Source: Paralithodes platypus (Eukaryota > Arthropoda > Malacostraca > Decapoda > Lithodidae). From it: DNA of 64,000 bases. Where the stretch lies: assembly GCA_032716605.1 (NCBI GenBank), contig CM064509.1, forward strand, positions 42,653,632 through 42,717,631. The letters run 5' to 3'. The position numbers and the translations under genes were made by a program. Shown piece by piece: positions 1-11,283 of the stretch (its first letter is position 1; every line of letters starts with the position of its first letter). The notes under the pieces are model-generated. The model had not been told where the DNA came from, did no database searches, and was given only the letters and a program-made list of their open reading frames with translations.

Positions 1-2
1 AT

Positions 3-1766
3 CATGGCAACAACCGTCTCCGCTTAGTTCAGTGTGGCTCGAGGTTCCTAAGCGACCCCGAGTCCCGCTATGCCACCATTGAGCTGGAGATGCTAGCCGT
101 GGTCTGGGCCATGTCCAAGTGCAAGTTCTACCTCATCGGACTGCAACACTTCACCCTCATGACGGACCATCGCCCCCTCATCCCCATCTTCAACAACTAC
201 ACCCTTGATGCGGTTGAAAATCCCCGCCTCCAACGTCTAAAGGAGAAAGTCACACCTTACCTCTTCACAGCCGTCTGGCGCGCTGGCAGGTTGCTCTGCA
301 TCCCTGATGCGTTGTCACGGGCCCCTGTCAGCCACCCGATGCCAGAGGATGAGTTAGCATGTGCCGACGCCACGGTTCACCTCAGATCCCTCGTGACCGT
401 CAACGCCGCCGCCGCCGACGTCAACTCTCCTTCACAGGACGCAGACAGGATTCTCCAGGAACTCCGAGATGCAGCCAGAGTGGATCCTGTGTACATCCGC
501 CTGCGTGAGTGCGTTACTTCGGGTTTCCCCACCAACCGCTACGACCTGCACAACTCTCTACTCCCATTCTGGAAACTCCGAGACTACCTGTCAGCAGATG
601 GTGAACTCGTCCTGTACGGAGCGAGGGTTGTGGTTCCTGAAGCTCTCCGCCGCCGCACCTTGGCTCGCCTGCATGATAGTCACAGAGGCGTGGAGGCCAC
701 TAAGCGTAGGGCGCGACAGGCTGTCTTTTGGCCTGGCATCAACTCGGACATCGCCAACACAGTTCAAGCTTGTGAGCCGTGTCAGGTCTTACAGCCTAGT
801 CAGCAGCAGGAACCCATGATCAACGACGACAACCCAACTAGGCCTTTCGAGTCTGTTTCAGCCGACTTCTTCGCTGTGGCGGGGAAATCCTTCCTCGTCG
901 TAACAGACCGACTCTCAGGCTGGCCCGTTGTCGTACCCTGCAAAGGAGATACTACCGCTTCAAACACCATCAGGATCTTCTGCCGCTACTTCAGGGAAGT
1001 TGGGGTACCCCTCCGCCTACGTACAGATGGAGGCCCACAGTTTACTAGCCGTGAGTTCCGGGACTTCATGGAGCGTTGGGGAGTCAATCACTTGGTCTCT
1101 TCCCCACACTACCCACAATCCAACGGTCATGCCGAGTCTGCCGTCAAGTCCGTCAAACACCTCATACTGAAGACGGCTCCCTCAGGCAACATCGACTGTG
1201 AGGACTTTGACCGTGGACTGTTGGAGCTCCGCAACACCCCGAACTTCACAGGCCGCTCCCCGGCACAAATCCTGTATGGCCACCCACTACGGTCTTGTGT
1301 CCCTGCTCATCCCCAGTCCTTTGCAGCAGAGTGGCAAGCCAAGGCCGAGGACTGTGACCGCCGTGCAGCCGCCCACACTGCGCTGGTGCAGAGAAACTAT
1401 GACCAGCATGCATGCCCCCTTCCCAGGTTGAGAGTCGGCACCACAGTGCGGATCCAAGACCCGACTTCTCACCGCTGGGACAAGGTTGGGGTCGTCATGG
1501 GCTGCGGCAGGTCCAGGGATTATGAGGTTCGTCTCCCCAGTGCTAAGATATATTGGCGGAACCGTCGCTTCCTCCGCCCAGTGAATTCCCCTGGTGTTGA
1601 ACCCCTCCCCCATAACCCTGAGATCCCTGTGTCTTGCACGGACCCAGAAAGAGAGTCATTCACTTCCCCCATGGCCCCACGTAGGTCTGAAAGGCTCCTA
1701 GAAAAAGAGTCAGCTCGACAACGTCTTGCGAGCTTGAAGGGGGAGGGAGGTGTTGATATAGGTTAA
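3..1766 (+). CDS. Ty3/gypsy element B, pol 3' end: RNase H and integrase (partial)
   Basis: The frame is already open at base 3, so the N-terminal part of Pol lies outside the window. It opens with the end of an RNase H domain (the TDHRPL block and LSRAP at the end). Next come the integrase HHCC zinc finger (LHDSHRG, then CEPCQ), the catalytic core (SADFF, then LRTDGGPQF, then the NGHAESAVK block carrying the glutamate) and a C-terminal DNA-binding region with VRIQDP and RRSERL. All three DDE acidic residues are present and there is no frameshift in this part. The protein would reverse-transcribe and integrate the element in the nucleus. The stop codon lies just inside the 3' LTR. Assignment to Ty3/gypsy is firm; the clade is not resolved. 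Confidence 0.9.
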   Translation, partial: HGNNRLRLVQCGSRFLSDPESRYATIELEMLAVVWAMSKCKFYLIGLQHFTLMTDHRPLIPIFNNYTLDAVENPRLQRLKEKVTPYLFTAVWRAGRLLCIPDALSRAPVSHPMPEDELACADATVHLRSLVTVNAAAADVNSPSQDADRILQELRDAARVDPVYIRLRECVTSGFPTNRYDLHNSLLPFWKLRDYLSADGELVLYGARVVVPEALRRRTLARLHDSHRGVEATKRRARQAVFWPGINSDIANTVQACEPCQVLQPSQQQEPMINDDNPTRPFESVSADFFAVAGKSFLVVTDRLSGWPVVVPCKGDTTASNTIRIFCRYFREVGVPLRLRTDGGPQFTSREFRDFMERWGVNHLVSSPHYPQSNGHAESAVKSVKHLILKTAPSGNIDCEDFDRGLLELRNTPNFTGRSPAQILYGHPLRSCVPAHPQSFAAEWQAKAEDCDRRAAAHTALVQRNYDQHACPLPRLRVGTTVRIQDPTSHRWDKVGVVMGCGRSRDYEVRLPSAKIYWRNRRFLRPVNSPGVEPLPHNPEIPVSCTDPERESFTSPMAPRRSERLLEKESARQRLASLKGEGGVDIG

Positions 1767-2085
1767 GTGCACACACAACATATATACAGAGTGTACACAT
1801 GCCTTAATCATATTGCAACATACACACATGTACATTCAGGGCAATACTATCATTGTTTAATATCCCATGATAATATACCGTACTCTGTAGTATCGGCAGC
1901 GTTGCACCAAATATATCCGGCACCGCTGCACATGTTTTCATCAGTAACATCCGGTCGGCACTCAGCATAGCAGTGCCACCCCAGCTCTGTATATCTTTGG
2001 CTAATAAGAACCTATAAACTTATCTCTGGACTTTTATTCTACATCCTTGTGCAAGAAAGGATTATCAAGGTTGTTGTAGCTTCAC
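1751..2085 (+). mobile_element. 3' LTR of gypsy element B
   Basis: A purine-rich tract (1737-1750, ending in GGGAGGGAGG) is followed directly by TGTTGATATAGG, the expected polypurine tract and LTR start. The LTR ends near 2085 in CA, where the sequence switches to the integrase tail of element A. It contains TATAAA at about 2015 and is about 335 bp long. No second copy is in the window, so the right boundary comes from the change in homology and could be off by a few bases. The insertion truncated copy 1 of element A. Confidence 0.7.
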
Positions 2086-3612
2086 ATGACAACCATACAG
2101 ATACAATGGGGCATGAACACCTGTCCCCGAGAAGACGGTATTTCCCCTCATGAACGTGTTTACGGCGTAGCCCCCCTGTTACTGCCGTTCCACCACCACA
2201 CTCACCATCCCTCCACCACCTCCACAATTGACCCATTGCAACATCTGCAAAACACCCTCCATACCGCCCAAACCTGTCAGGACACCAAAACTGATAACAC
2301 CAATGACAAAAACCCTTTCACCATCCATGACACCGTAATGGTAGCCAACCTCCCTATCACCAACAAATTAGGTCCTCGCTATGTCGGGCCCTACACCATC
2401 ACACAAGTCCCAAACGCCTATCAAGTCACCATCGACTATCACGGCGTGACTCGCACGTTCCGAACTAGATTCGTCCGAGCTTTTAAACCACAAGACAATA
2501 CCCCACCCAACACGGCTGAACCAGAATTAAACACCCCTACTAAACTGTACACTCCACCTATGAAAATCCCCACACAAACCCCTAAGGACCTAAGCCCTCC
2601 GACACCGAACAGACAGATCATTCCTCAACATACCCCCCGCACTAACCTCCACAAACCCCAAGCCCCCACTATCACACCCTCCTCCACCATGACACCTTCG
2701 TTCACTTCTGATAATCAAGTACCTCCCCCGCTTATCCAAATACGAAAGCCTCCCCCCACAACAGAGACTCTGCCGTCTAGCCCTGACATACCTTCCCCAA
2801 GCACCACACTAAGAAAACCACACACCCCACCCAAAACCAAGTACACACCCAAACACACCACACAATCTACCTCAGTAACCTCACGCTACAACCTACGCCC
2901 ACGACACAAACTTTTTAAAACCTCCAGGAAACACACCCTGCTAACCAAATTCCGTAGGGGTGCCACACCACTAACCTCCTCCTCTTCTTCGTCGACTTCT
3001 CCTCCACAAAGGGAAAGAAGACGAATAATCACCCCTAAACACCATAAACCCTCTAACTATAGCCCAGAAGTAACCACCCCCACCCCCGCAACAAAACACA
3101 TGCCTTCCTCTTCAACCTCATCCCCTCTCAACCCCCACCAAACACCCATAAAACCGCCCACTGCCACCACCTGTAAATCACCAACCTCACCAAACGACAC
3201 ACCCCACACACGTCCCTACCCCCAAACCCTCCAACTTAAATCTACACTCCTTACCCACCCGTCTAGCCCCCCCCGCATCCGCCCCTTTCCCCTCCACGAT
3301 CCCCACCACCCCACCCACACATCGACCAACCTCCTCATCTCACCGCACCCCCAACCAACCCCCTCCTAAGAAATCCCCCCCCACAAAGCCACCCCTGAGA
3401 GAACCCCCACATGTCCTTTACCTGTAAAACGTTCTTCCCCTCAATATAAAACATCGTCGAGCGACTCAAGTCCCACGACAAACATCTACCTTCCCACCAG
3501 GACCGCCAGAGGTAGAATAATCAACAGACCCATCAGATTTAAAGACAGCGATACAAAAATAACACCCCGTTCTGACACTCAGGACCCAAGCCACACAACA
3601 CACACACCCCCT
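2086..3612 (+). pseudogene. Element A copy 1: integrase C-terminus and Pro/Thr-rich tail (5' truncated, frameshifted)
   Basis: The reading frame 2086-3369 matches the end of the element A integrase found on the minus strand at 43810-45383 and 60176-61175 (shared blocks: WGMNTCPREDG, LGPRYVGPYTI, RTRFVRAFKP). After the integrase comes a long Pro/Thr/Ser-rich, low-complexity tail containing SRYNLRPR. The frame breaks near 3369 in a C-rich run and resumes in another frame (ARGRIINRPIRFKD, 3490-3545), leading without a stop into domain X at 3655. The upstream Pol is missing because element B is inserted at the left edge. The tail length is unusual for gypsy integrases. Confidence 0.8.
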
Positions 3613-4296
3613 CCTTCCCACACACCTCCTTCACCCACCTTACCTAAACCGATCATGCGCATTGCCTCACTATATTTTCCCAACCTACAACACCGCCCAA
3701 GAAAACCCAAAAAAACCCAGACTCACATTCCCCCTTCATCCCCAGCTCTGTTGTCACGCGTGAATCCCCCTTCGGTTAGTAACCCATTCACCACACTAAA
3801 CAGACCTCCTGTCAATCCCACACACCTCACTCCGACCCCCACGGGGGAAAGCTACAAACCATTCATACGGAAGGTTAAAGTAAAAAACCCCACTGGACAC
3901 TTAGCCCGTATACCACGCCCACATCAAGCCAGGGCAACCGCCCGCCACAACACAGAGGACACATTCTTACAGGTATACATTGACCTGCAAAAGAAACCTG
4001 ACCGTCGCTCTCTTGCTTGGTGGAACCTTCTAAATACCCTTAAAATGACCCACCATGACTATGCTTCTTTTTACTTCACCCTTGAGGCTCGAGGACGAGC
4101 CTATAATGAAGGAGAGGGAAGTAAAATGCCCCAGAACAAGAAGCCCACCACAGAAGCCACGAGCGAACACCACACAGAAACACCCGAAAGAAAGGTCCAC
4201 AGAACGAAAGGACCAGCTGACCGAGCCAGCCAATTCAGACAGGCCCAAGCCCCCAGGGCTAAGCAGCTCCAGGCCGTACCTACATACCCCTTCTAA
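3613..4296 (+). CDS. Domain X: C-terminal extension of element A Pol, function unknown
   Basis: The frame (Met at 3655, but open upstream from the integrase tail) encodes a Pro-rich stretch and then a less repetitive, probably folded segment of about 90 residues (ESYKPFIRKVKV to FTLEARGRAYNEGEG) containing TFLQVYIDLQKKPDRR and WWNLLNTLK. The last 50 residues are charged and Lys/Pro-rich. The same protein is encoded in copy 2 (41150-41872) and is partly preserved in copy 3 (59164-59466 and 56341-56625). I do not recognise the domain. No signal peptide or membrane segment is visible, so it is not an obvious envelope protein. Position after integrase suggests either a Pol extension or a third gene. 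Confidence 0.6.
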   Translation, partial: PSHTPPSPTLPKPIMRIASLYFPNLQHRPRKPKKTQTHIPPSSPALLSRVNPPSVSNPFTTLNRPPVNPTHLTPTPTGESYKPFIRKVKVKNPTGHLARIPRPHQARATARHNTEDTFLQVYIDLQKKPDRRSLAWWNLLNTLKMTHHDYASFYFTLEARGRAYNEGEGSKMPQNKKPTTEATSEHHTETPERKVHRTKGPADRASQFRQAQAPRAKQLQAVPTYPF

Positions 4297-5259
4297 ACTG
4301 ACCATTTTCCACACCTCACGTACACTACCCCCTCGTGTCCTACACTTCTAACTACAATGATGATGAACAAGAAGATACATTCATATTAAAAACACCCATG
4401 CCCTGCCCCTAGGTTGAGCCAGAGCCAACAAATCAGACAGCCATATATCTATGTATGTTCTTACATCCGAGAAGTAGATGTTATATATCTTAGAAGTTAA
4501 AACACCCACGCCTGTCCCTAGACCTCGTATATCATTTCCCATGACGAGTATAGATATATGTAACCCGTGCTCACTGCTCAGTCGCCCCCTTGCATTGTTC
4601 CTCTAGTAACTAAGTGTCTCTATAATAGTAACTGCCACCAGTATTGATACGACATAGCGGCACTGTCCTTGTGTCGGATTATGCCAAGTGCAGATCAACC
4701 AGGTTTCATCACCTTATTAGGACGACGACTATAATGTCGTCGTTCATCGATGTATTCAATCCTTAGGTTACGTATTTTTGTTAACATTCCCTAACACATC
4801 TTGTCTTGCCAGACTAAGTTTCTGAAGACGCATCGCCCATCAAATCTATGTACAGTAAACCCTCGCTATCTCGGACCTCTACAAGTCGGAAACCCACACT
4901 ACTCGGACTGGCATCGGCCTCCCGGACATTCACTTCCGTATTTCGGACATTTCCGGCATCGTTCCGACCGTGTCTGACGTTGTCGGACTTTATATAAGTA
5001 TTCGGAATATGTCCGTCATAACCGTCCTCTGATATCTCGAATATTTCCGAAATGTGTCGTAGCGGTGTCCGACAAAGGATGACGTGTCGGACGACCCCTC
5101 ACGTAACCGGACAATAAGGGTGAATATCCGAGAAACAGAAGGGAGGTCCGACGCCATCTTACATCCGGGGCCCAAGCGCCCGGCTCGGATGCTGGGAGCG
5201 TCAGTCCGCACCAAGCTCTGTTGTGTTACACATCGACGCGTGCCATTATTTAGTTCACC

Positions 5260-7655
5260 ATGCCTCCCAAGGATAAGCCTAAGCGTAAGGTGACTCCTGT
5301 ATCACTTGAAACAAAGCTACAGATGCTAAAGGATCTGGACAGTGGGATGAAAGCCAAGCAGCTTCAGGAGAAGTATAGCTTAGGCAGGTCAACAATCTAC
5401 GACTTCATCCGAGACAAGGAGAAAGTCCGACATCATGGCGTAGCTGTGCTTCATGGTCCTTCCACCGCCAAGATCTTTCGCAAGGCTAAGCTAGCCTATC
5501 AAGACATCGACGACGCAGTGCTGAAGTGGTACCAACAACTTCGTGCTGAGGGCGTACCAGTGAGAGGCATAGAGATCCAGCATGCAGCAGAACGTTTCGG
5601 CCAGCATCTTCATCACCAAGACTTCAAGGCTAGCGAGGGGTGGTTGTGGAGGTTCCGAAACCGCCATGGCCTCTCAAACAGGAGTATTTGTGGTGAAATC
5701 TTAAGCGCCGATACTTCGGCCATAGAACCCTTCACTGATCGCTTCCACGCCCTTATAACCGAGGAACACCTTCAACATTGGCAGCTCTATAACGGTGACG
5801 AGACTGGCTTATATTGGCGTTCTCTACCCTCCAACACACAGGCCCACCGAGAAATCACGTCCACACCTGGCCACAAAACTGTGAAGGAGCGCATTTCAGT
5901 GCTTTGCTGCGCTAATGCCGACGCAAGCCACCGTGTGACCCCTACAATCGTCGGCAAATCTCAGAAGCCGAGAGTAATTAAGGACCTCATCATTACCAAG
6001 CAACTCCCAGTCGACTATTATGGATCAAAGAAAGCTTGGTTTAACCAGGTCATCACCGAGGATTTCTTTCACAAGAGATTTGTACCCGACGTTCGCTCGT
6101 TCCAGAATCGAGTGTATGGTGTACCCTATGACGAAGCTGTTGACATTTTGTTGCTCGACAACGCACCTGCCCACCATTGTACCACGAAACTGGAGAGTGC
6201 AAACGGCAAAATTAAGACAATGTTCCTGCCTCCTAATACCACAAGTGTTATTCAGCCTATGGACCAAGGAATAATTGAAGCTTGCAAAAGGCGATACAAG
6301 AGGAAGTTCCTGGAACAATGCCTTGTCATCATAGAAGATGGGATGGACGAAGAAGGTTATGTGGATACACGCGGAAAGAAATCTCTACAAAAACTGAAGC
6401 AGTATACCCTGAAAGACTGCATCTACAATTGGGCAGAGGCGTGGCGCGAAGTGTCTTTCAACACACTGAGGAATGGTTGGACCAAGGTCTTAAATATCCC
6501 GAAGGTGCAAGATCCGGGTTTTGAAGGGTTTGGGGCAGCTGACTTCAGGAACCTCTTGAACCAGGGTAACCAGGGTGACCTCCCCGAAGAAGAAGTTGAC
6601 GACTGGCTGCAAGAGGACAGAGACCTACCTGGACACGAGCATAAGACTGACGAACAAATTGCAGCCGAGGTGTTGGGGGTAGCCCAGGAAGAGACCCAGG
6701 ATGAGTCGGACGAAGAGACAGAGGGGGGCCCAAGATATCAGTCTCGCATGTCCTGGACTCCTTTGACACCATTCTTCAGTATCTGACTCAAGTAAATGAC
6801 TCAAAGTTGCAGTCCCTATACGAACCACTCCGTAATGGTCGATTCCATATTCAGAGGGCACACCTTGATCGGAAAAAACAACAGAAAATCAGCTCCTTTT
6901 TTGTACCCTCTGCTCCTCCCAGACCTCGTACTTCGTCTGCTACCAGTGGTGTGTCGCTTGCTAGCACCACCTCCCTCCCAAGTGTTTCCTCAGTTGCTAG
7001 CACCTCGTGGAGCACTGTAGACACTGTGCCACTCTCAGACTTAGACATGGATTTGGATGAATTAATGAGTAGCACGCCTGTGCCCATGGATATACCTGAA
7101 CCTGACATTGTTTGTGAGGTGGAGAAGGACAGTGTGGGTAAGGGTAAAGGTAAGGGTTCCATGACAGGCAAGGGATATGGTCCTAAGAGTGGGGGTGTGA
7201 AGAACAGGGAGGTGGAGAAGAACAGTGCGATGGACATTGAGGTGGAGAAGAACAGTGAGGTGAAGAAGGACAGTGAGAAGGGGAGTGAGGTGGTCATGGA
7301 CATTGAGGTGGAGAAGAACAGTGAGGTGAAGAAGGACAGTGAGAAGGGGAGTGAGGTGGTCATGGACAGTGAGGTGGAGAAGAACTGTGAGGTGGAGAAG
7401 GACAATGAGGTGGAGAAGGACAGTGAGAAGGGGAGTGAGGTGGTCATGGACAGTGAGGTGGAGAAGAACAGTGAGGTGGAGAAGGACAGTGGGGTGAAGA
7501 AGGACAGTGAGGTGGAGAAGGACAGTGAGGTGAAGAAGGACAGTGAGGTGGAGAAGGACAGTCGGGTGAAGAAGGACAGTGAGGTGGAGAAGGACAGTGA
7601 GGTGGAGAAGGACAGTGAGGTGGAGGTGGGGGGTGAAAAGGGGATGCTGCAGTAA
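5260..7655 (+). pseudogene. Tigger transposase with frameshift and long repetitive charged tail
   Basis: The first frame (5260-6786, 508 aa) starts MPPKDKPKRK with an N-terminal helix-turn-helix of psq type (about residues 12-55), a CENP-B-type DNA-binding domain (about 75-150) and a DDE domain: D180 in YNGDETGLYW, D300 in LLLDNAPAHH and D335 in QPMDQGII. This is the usual order for Tigger/jerky transposases, which cut and paste the element at TA sites. The stop at 6786 follows a one-base shift at the G6C3 run (about 6722-6730). The frame 6807-7655 continues the protein (LQSLYEPLRNGRFHIQRAHL). Its last 150 residues are six-residue repeats of the SEVEKD/SEVKKD type. If the shift is real, the protein is broken; a sequencing slip in the homopolymer is the alternative. 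Confidence 0.85.
7200..7630 (+). repeat. Coding minisatellite (18 bp and higher-order units) in transposase tail
   Basis: The basic unit GTGAGGTGGAGAAGGACA encodes a six-residue acidic/basic block (SEVEKD, SEVKKD, SEVEKN). A higher-order unit of about 72 bp containing EKGSEVVMD recurs at about 7275, 7345 and 7430. The array keeps a single open frame, which suggests it expanded while the gene was still coding. Confidence 0.9.
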
Positions 7656-8447
7656 TTAATGCAGTGTTGGGGAGGGGGGAGGGAGGACATCAAGACTACA
7701 GACAAGAGCTATGAAGGGGTAAGTGTAATATAGCCTACTGTACAATACATATTGTAAAACTAAAATACATGTACTGTGTTTTCTATTACAGATTATAGGG
7801 TTCGAATAGGGTTGTCTTCGTTTTCTAGGTTGACGCGGACGTCTCTCTTGAGGTCGGATTTTTTCCGTAGTCTCCGATTTCATTGTTGTCTCGGACGGAC
7901 ATTGGTTAGGTCGGATTTTATCCTCTCTTAAGTCGGACATAAGTCGGACCCCGGACATCTCGGATTTTCGGTCATCTCGGACTGGGTCTCCCCCCAATTA
8001 GTCCGAGATAGCGAGGGTTTACTGTATTCAATCCTTAGGTTACGTATTAAGGTTAACATTCCCTAACATATCTTGTCTTGCCAGACTAAGTTTCTGAAGA
8101 CCCATCGCCCCATAAATCTATGTATTCAATCCTTAGTTTAAGTATTAATGTTAACATTCCCTAACATATCTTGTCTTGCCAGACTAAGTTTCTGAAGACT
8201 CATCGCCCATCAAATCTATGTATTCAATCCTTAGTTAAGTATTAATGATAACATTCCCTAACCTATCTTGTCTTGCCAGACTAAGTTTCTGAAGACTCAT
8301 CGCCCATAAAATCTATGTATTCAATCCTTAGGTTAAGTATCTTTATCCGCCATTGTGTTCACCTTTTTCCATTTACTTTTCCACAATTGTCATACGTCTT
8401 CCACTTACCTCCTTCGTATCCACAGTCCACACTACGCCATATTACTT

Positions 8448-8610
8448 CGTGTCCTACACCTCTTACCCGCCCGATTCTACCTACACGATGATGAACAAGA
8501 ATATACATTCATATTAAAAACACCCATGCCCTGTCCCTAAGTTGAGCCAACGCCAACCAATCCGACAGCCCTATATCTATGTATGTTCTTACATCCGAGA
8601 AGTAGATGTT
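8448..8610 (+). repeat. Second copy of the pol/LTR junction inside the copy 1 LTR
   Basis: This segment repeats 4336-4469 (GATGATGAACAAGAA, then ACATTCATATTAAAAACACC, then GAGAAGTAGATGTTA) and is absent from the corresponding place in copies 2 and 3. The two copies diverge exactly after GAAGTAGATGTTA, the proposed LTR start. It looks like an internal duplication or template switch at the polypurine tract. Confidence 0.6.
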
Positions 8611-11283
8611 AAAAAGAAACCACATGTCCAAACTCATAAGAAATTAAAGATACCCACGGGTACACCAAGATATAGAACCATTGCCCCCATAAGACTTAGA
8701 CAGCCATGACTACAGATGTTAGCCACCATGCTGTAACGTAATCCTTACCCCAACCAGAGATTGTATAGATAACCTTTGTTACCAGTATCTATCATAGTAC
8801 CTCGAAACAATAACGCAGTACCCCTACGAACTGCCGTTTTCCTTTGGTCTATATTTCATAGAAAACGCAGTTCCCAGGGACACCTAGACGTACAAAAAAA
8901 TTGTGTCAAATAATAGGTCCATAACCCCTCGTATGTACGAGAAATAATACACCATGTTTTTCCTTACTTTATCCACAGTCAAGCACACACCTACAGTTAA
9001 CCTCCTTCTCCCCCACCGCCCCACAGTCCACATGATTCTATCTTTTCCAGACTCATATACCACCCCGTAGTTGCATCCCCCGGTATCATTTGGCTAACGT
9101 ACTTTCACTGTCCTTTCAAACTCCAATATCAATTGTAGCCTAATGCCACCCCCACGCCCAGAGACCTTAGGGTCAAATTTCCCTGTAGCCCCTGAGCTTC
9201 CCCCCCCCTCTCATTAAGATACCCGCGCTTCTCGACTCTTGTCCGACCTAGCCTCTCTCTCATACCTCTTGAAGATCCTTGATTTTTCCGTTGCTAACGC
9301 TCTCCAACCTTTTATATATATACTCCTATCCAGCCTACCTTCACTTAGTAGGCCAGAACAACATTAGAACTTTACTAACCCCTTGCATGCCATCTATTCT
9401 CTTACAACCCATTCACAACCCTGCACCCCATGGTCGTCGGTGCGAGGCTCGCCGCCTCGCCAGTAATTAATTTCTATTGCCATACTTCCAGATAAATGTG
9501 GCAGAGTTAGCAACCAGTCTCCACCACATCCAGCAAGCCATGCAATTAACAGCCAACCGATTACACCCAGCTAGCCAAGGCACCTTCGGTTTTGATATTA
9601 AGAACACCCACATCTGTCTCATAAACAGAGGGTTATTACAAACACTGGTGATATGGCAAGCCCCTAGCCACAGCCGCCGGACGACCATCCCAGAGGGAGA
9701 GCGCCCGGCTACCCCTTTTTACCCACCCGAGGAGGGAGACCCCCACCCCCGCGGAGGTATACCTGACCCCTGTTTTGACTTCCGGGTCATTGCCAGGTAG
9801 CCTAGGAATTCTTCCTATCAATGAACTAACCATGCATGTCTAACCCCCTTACTCACTTCTCTATACCCACAATAAACCATCCACCTGTTTTGCATACTCG
9901 GATAGTCAAATTAGCACCTCAGCTATGCAATAGAACAAAGACTGAGCAATATAAGAGAGATGCCCCTATCACAGCTGTCCCAGTCCTCCCCGCAAAGTAG
10001 ATCCAGTCTCCCTTCCATAAAGACTTCCAGTATAGCCAAAATAGTACCTTTTACTAAGGCTCAGTTATATCACAAATTGAAGGCTTCCTATAGCCATGTG
10101 CCACAACAGTAATCACCATCTTACCCAGTCCCCATATCTATTGAGAGCTCAAATAAGTCCATAAGACTTGAGATCCCTATTGTCTACAGGGTCCAGAACC
10201 GAGCCTATAAACCTAGCTCCCGCCCCCAGTCAAATCAGTTGAAAGTTAGACACCAACCAGTGGTCACTACCCTGAAGTTAACCTCTAGCTCTGCCCTTGT
10301 GTTGTTCCTGAGTTGAGAGATTCCCGAGCCGGCAGACTCCATGGCAGAAGTTAAATAGAAGAGCTGTCCATGTACAAGTCCCAACGTGCACCTTATAACC
10401 TTCACACAAATTTGTGGGTATATAAGTGTGTAGCCAGCACCGATCGTCAAGAGATCCGACTTGAGAACTTCCTACATTTTGGACCACCTGGACGGCCGAG
10501 GAACCAGTTGTTAGCCCCCAACATCACCGGAAGCAAGATAACCAGGACCAGACCTACAAATACTATTCAAGATTCATGTTACTAGTACTAAGTGTTATAG
10601 TACCAGTTTGACACTCACTTATTAACTTTCTATGAAGTGGCTATAACCTTGCCCAGTGTAACTCATATCTAACCATTCCATTTGGGACGTACTAAGCGTA
10701 TCAGTGTTCATTAATTAACAGGCGACATTGACTCTCGTAATTACCTTATTCAGATATTAAAACCCTAGTGATATCTAACGTTCGCCCACTGATTTGTGTT
10801 CTACGTATTTCTGCCATAAGAATATAAACCTTAGATCAGTACCCCCATGAGGTTACTAGAGATTCCGTGTTCCAATATATACGCGTGTCTAATCCTAACT
10901 GTGAGCTGCTACTTGGGCACGCGACCAGCCAGTAAGAGATCAAATCAGTGAAATTGAATACATAAATATATTGAGGTCTTCCAGTATAATAAAACTTGCT
11001 AACTAAACCCGTGATCAGAAGAGTATACCTGAACATTGGAAGTGGGAAACTAGGCTCCATCAAGATCCACTAATGCTAGCAGTTCCCTTCTATTATTTGT
11101 TTTGTACAAGAATTACTATTTTTCTATGCTCTTTATTCATTTACTTAAATAAAAGTGATCGTGTGTCGTGTTACCGTGTGTTTAATTTGTGTTCTCTATT
11201 CCTCATACCTTGTATTGTGCATGCAGGCCTTATATACCCAGTCAGATAGAACCCACATTACCCAAGTTAATCCTGTAGAAAAT

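Larger units (their letters stand above)
4853..8024 (+). mobile_element. Tigger/pogo-type DNA transposon
   Basis: Both ends carry the same inverted repeat of about 24 bp (CAGTAAACCCTCGCTATCTC and its complement), flanked by the TA target duplication typical of Tc1/mariner-pogo elements (4851-4852 and 8025-8026). The terminal sequence agrees with Tigger-family ends. The intact target sequence CTATGTATTCAATCC is seen in adjacent tandem units, which proves the boundaries. It carries a transposase gene on the plus strand and about 370 bp of non-coding DNA at each end, in which TCGGAC motifs recur, probably as binding sites. Confidence 0.95.
4751..8345 (+). repeat. 97-99 bp tandem repeat in element A LTR (about 4 units, split by Tigger)
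   Basis: Units begin with TGTATTCAATCCTTAG and end with GACTCATCGCCCATCAAATC or close variants. Starts are seen at 4751, 4850 (continuing at 8027), 8121, 8219 and 8316. The other two LTRs of the family (40800-40925 and 56105-56215, reverse orientation) carry only about one unit, so the array expanded in this copy. Tigger inserted into the TA of the second unit, and the intact neighbouring units act as a perfect empty-site control. Confidence 0.85.
4469..11283 (+). mobile_element. 3' LTR of element A copy 1, interrupted by Tigger
   Basis: The start is set at TGTTATATATC after the purine-rich GAGAAGTAGA. The three LTRs of this family share this start. In the better copies they end in GGGCATAACA, giving a 6 bp terminal inversion TGTTAT/ATAACA. 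In this copy the last ten or so bases are lost: homology stops at about 11283, where a different repeat begins. The 3172 bp Tigger element, the expanded 97-99 bp tandem repeat and a duplicated segment (8448-8610) inflate it; the LTR elsewhere is about 2.8 kb. Matching sequences run backwards in 38244-41056 and 50061-56250. TATATA at about 11233 may be its TATA box. Confidence 0.7.

Noticed and set aside
3655..4296. Envelope gene of an errantivirus-like element
   Set aside because: No signal peptide, membrane segment, furin-like site or cysteine pattern. It is continuous with the Pol tail, so it is called domain X of unknown role.
2439..4314. Minus-strand frames opposite the element A tail
   Set aside because: Gly/Val-rich shadows of the C-rich coding strand.
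6851..7705. Minus-strand frame of 284 codons, Ser/Thr/Phe-rich
   Set aside because: It is the shadow of the coding minisatellite in the Tigger transposase tail.
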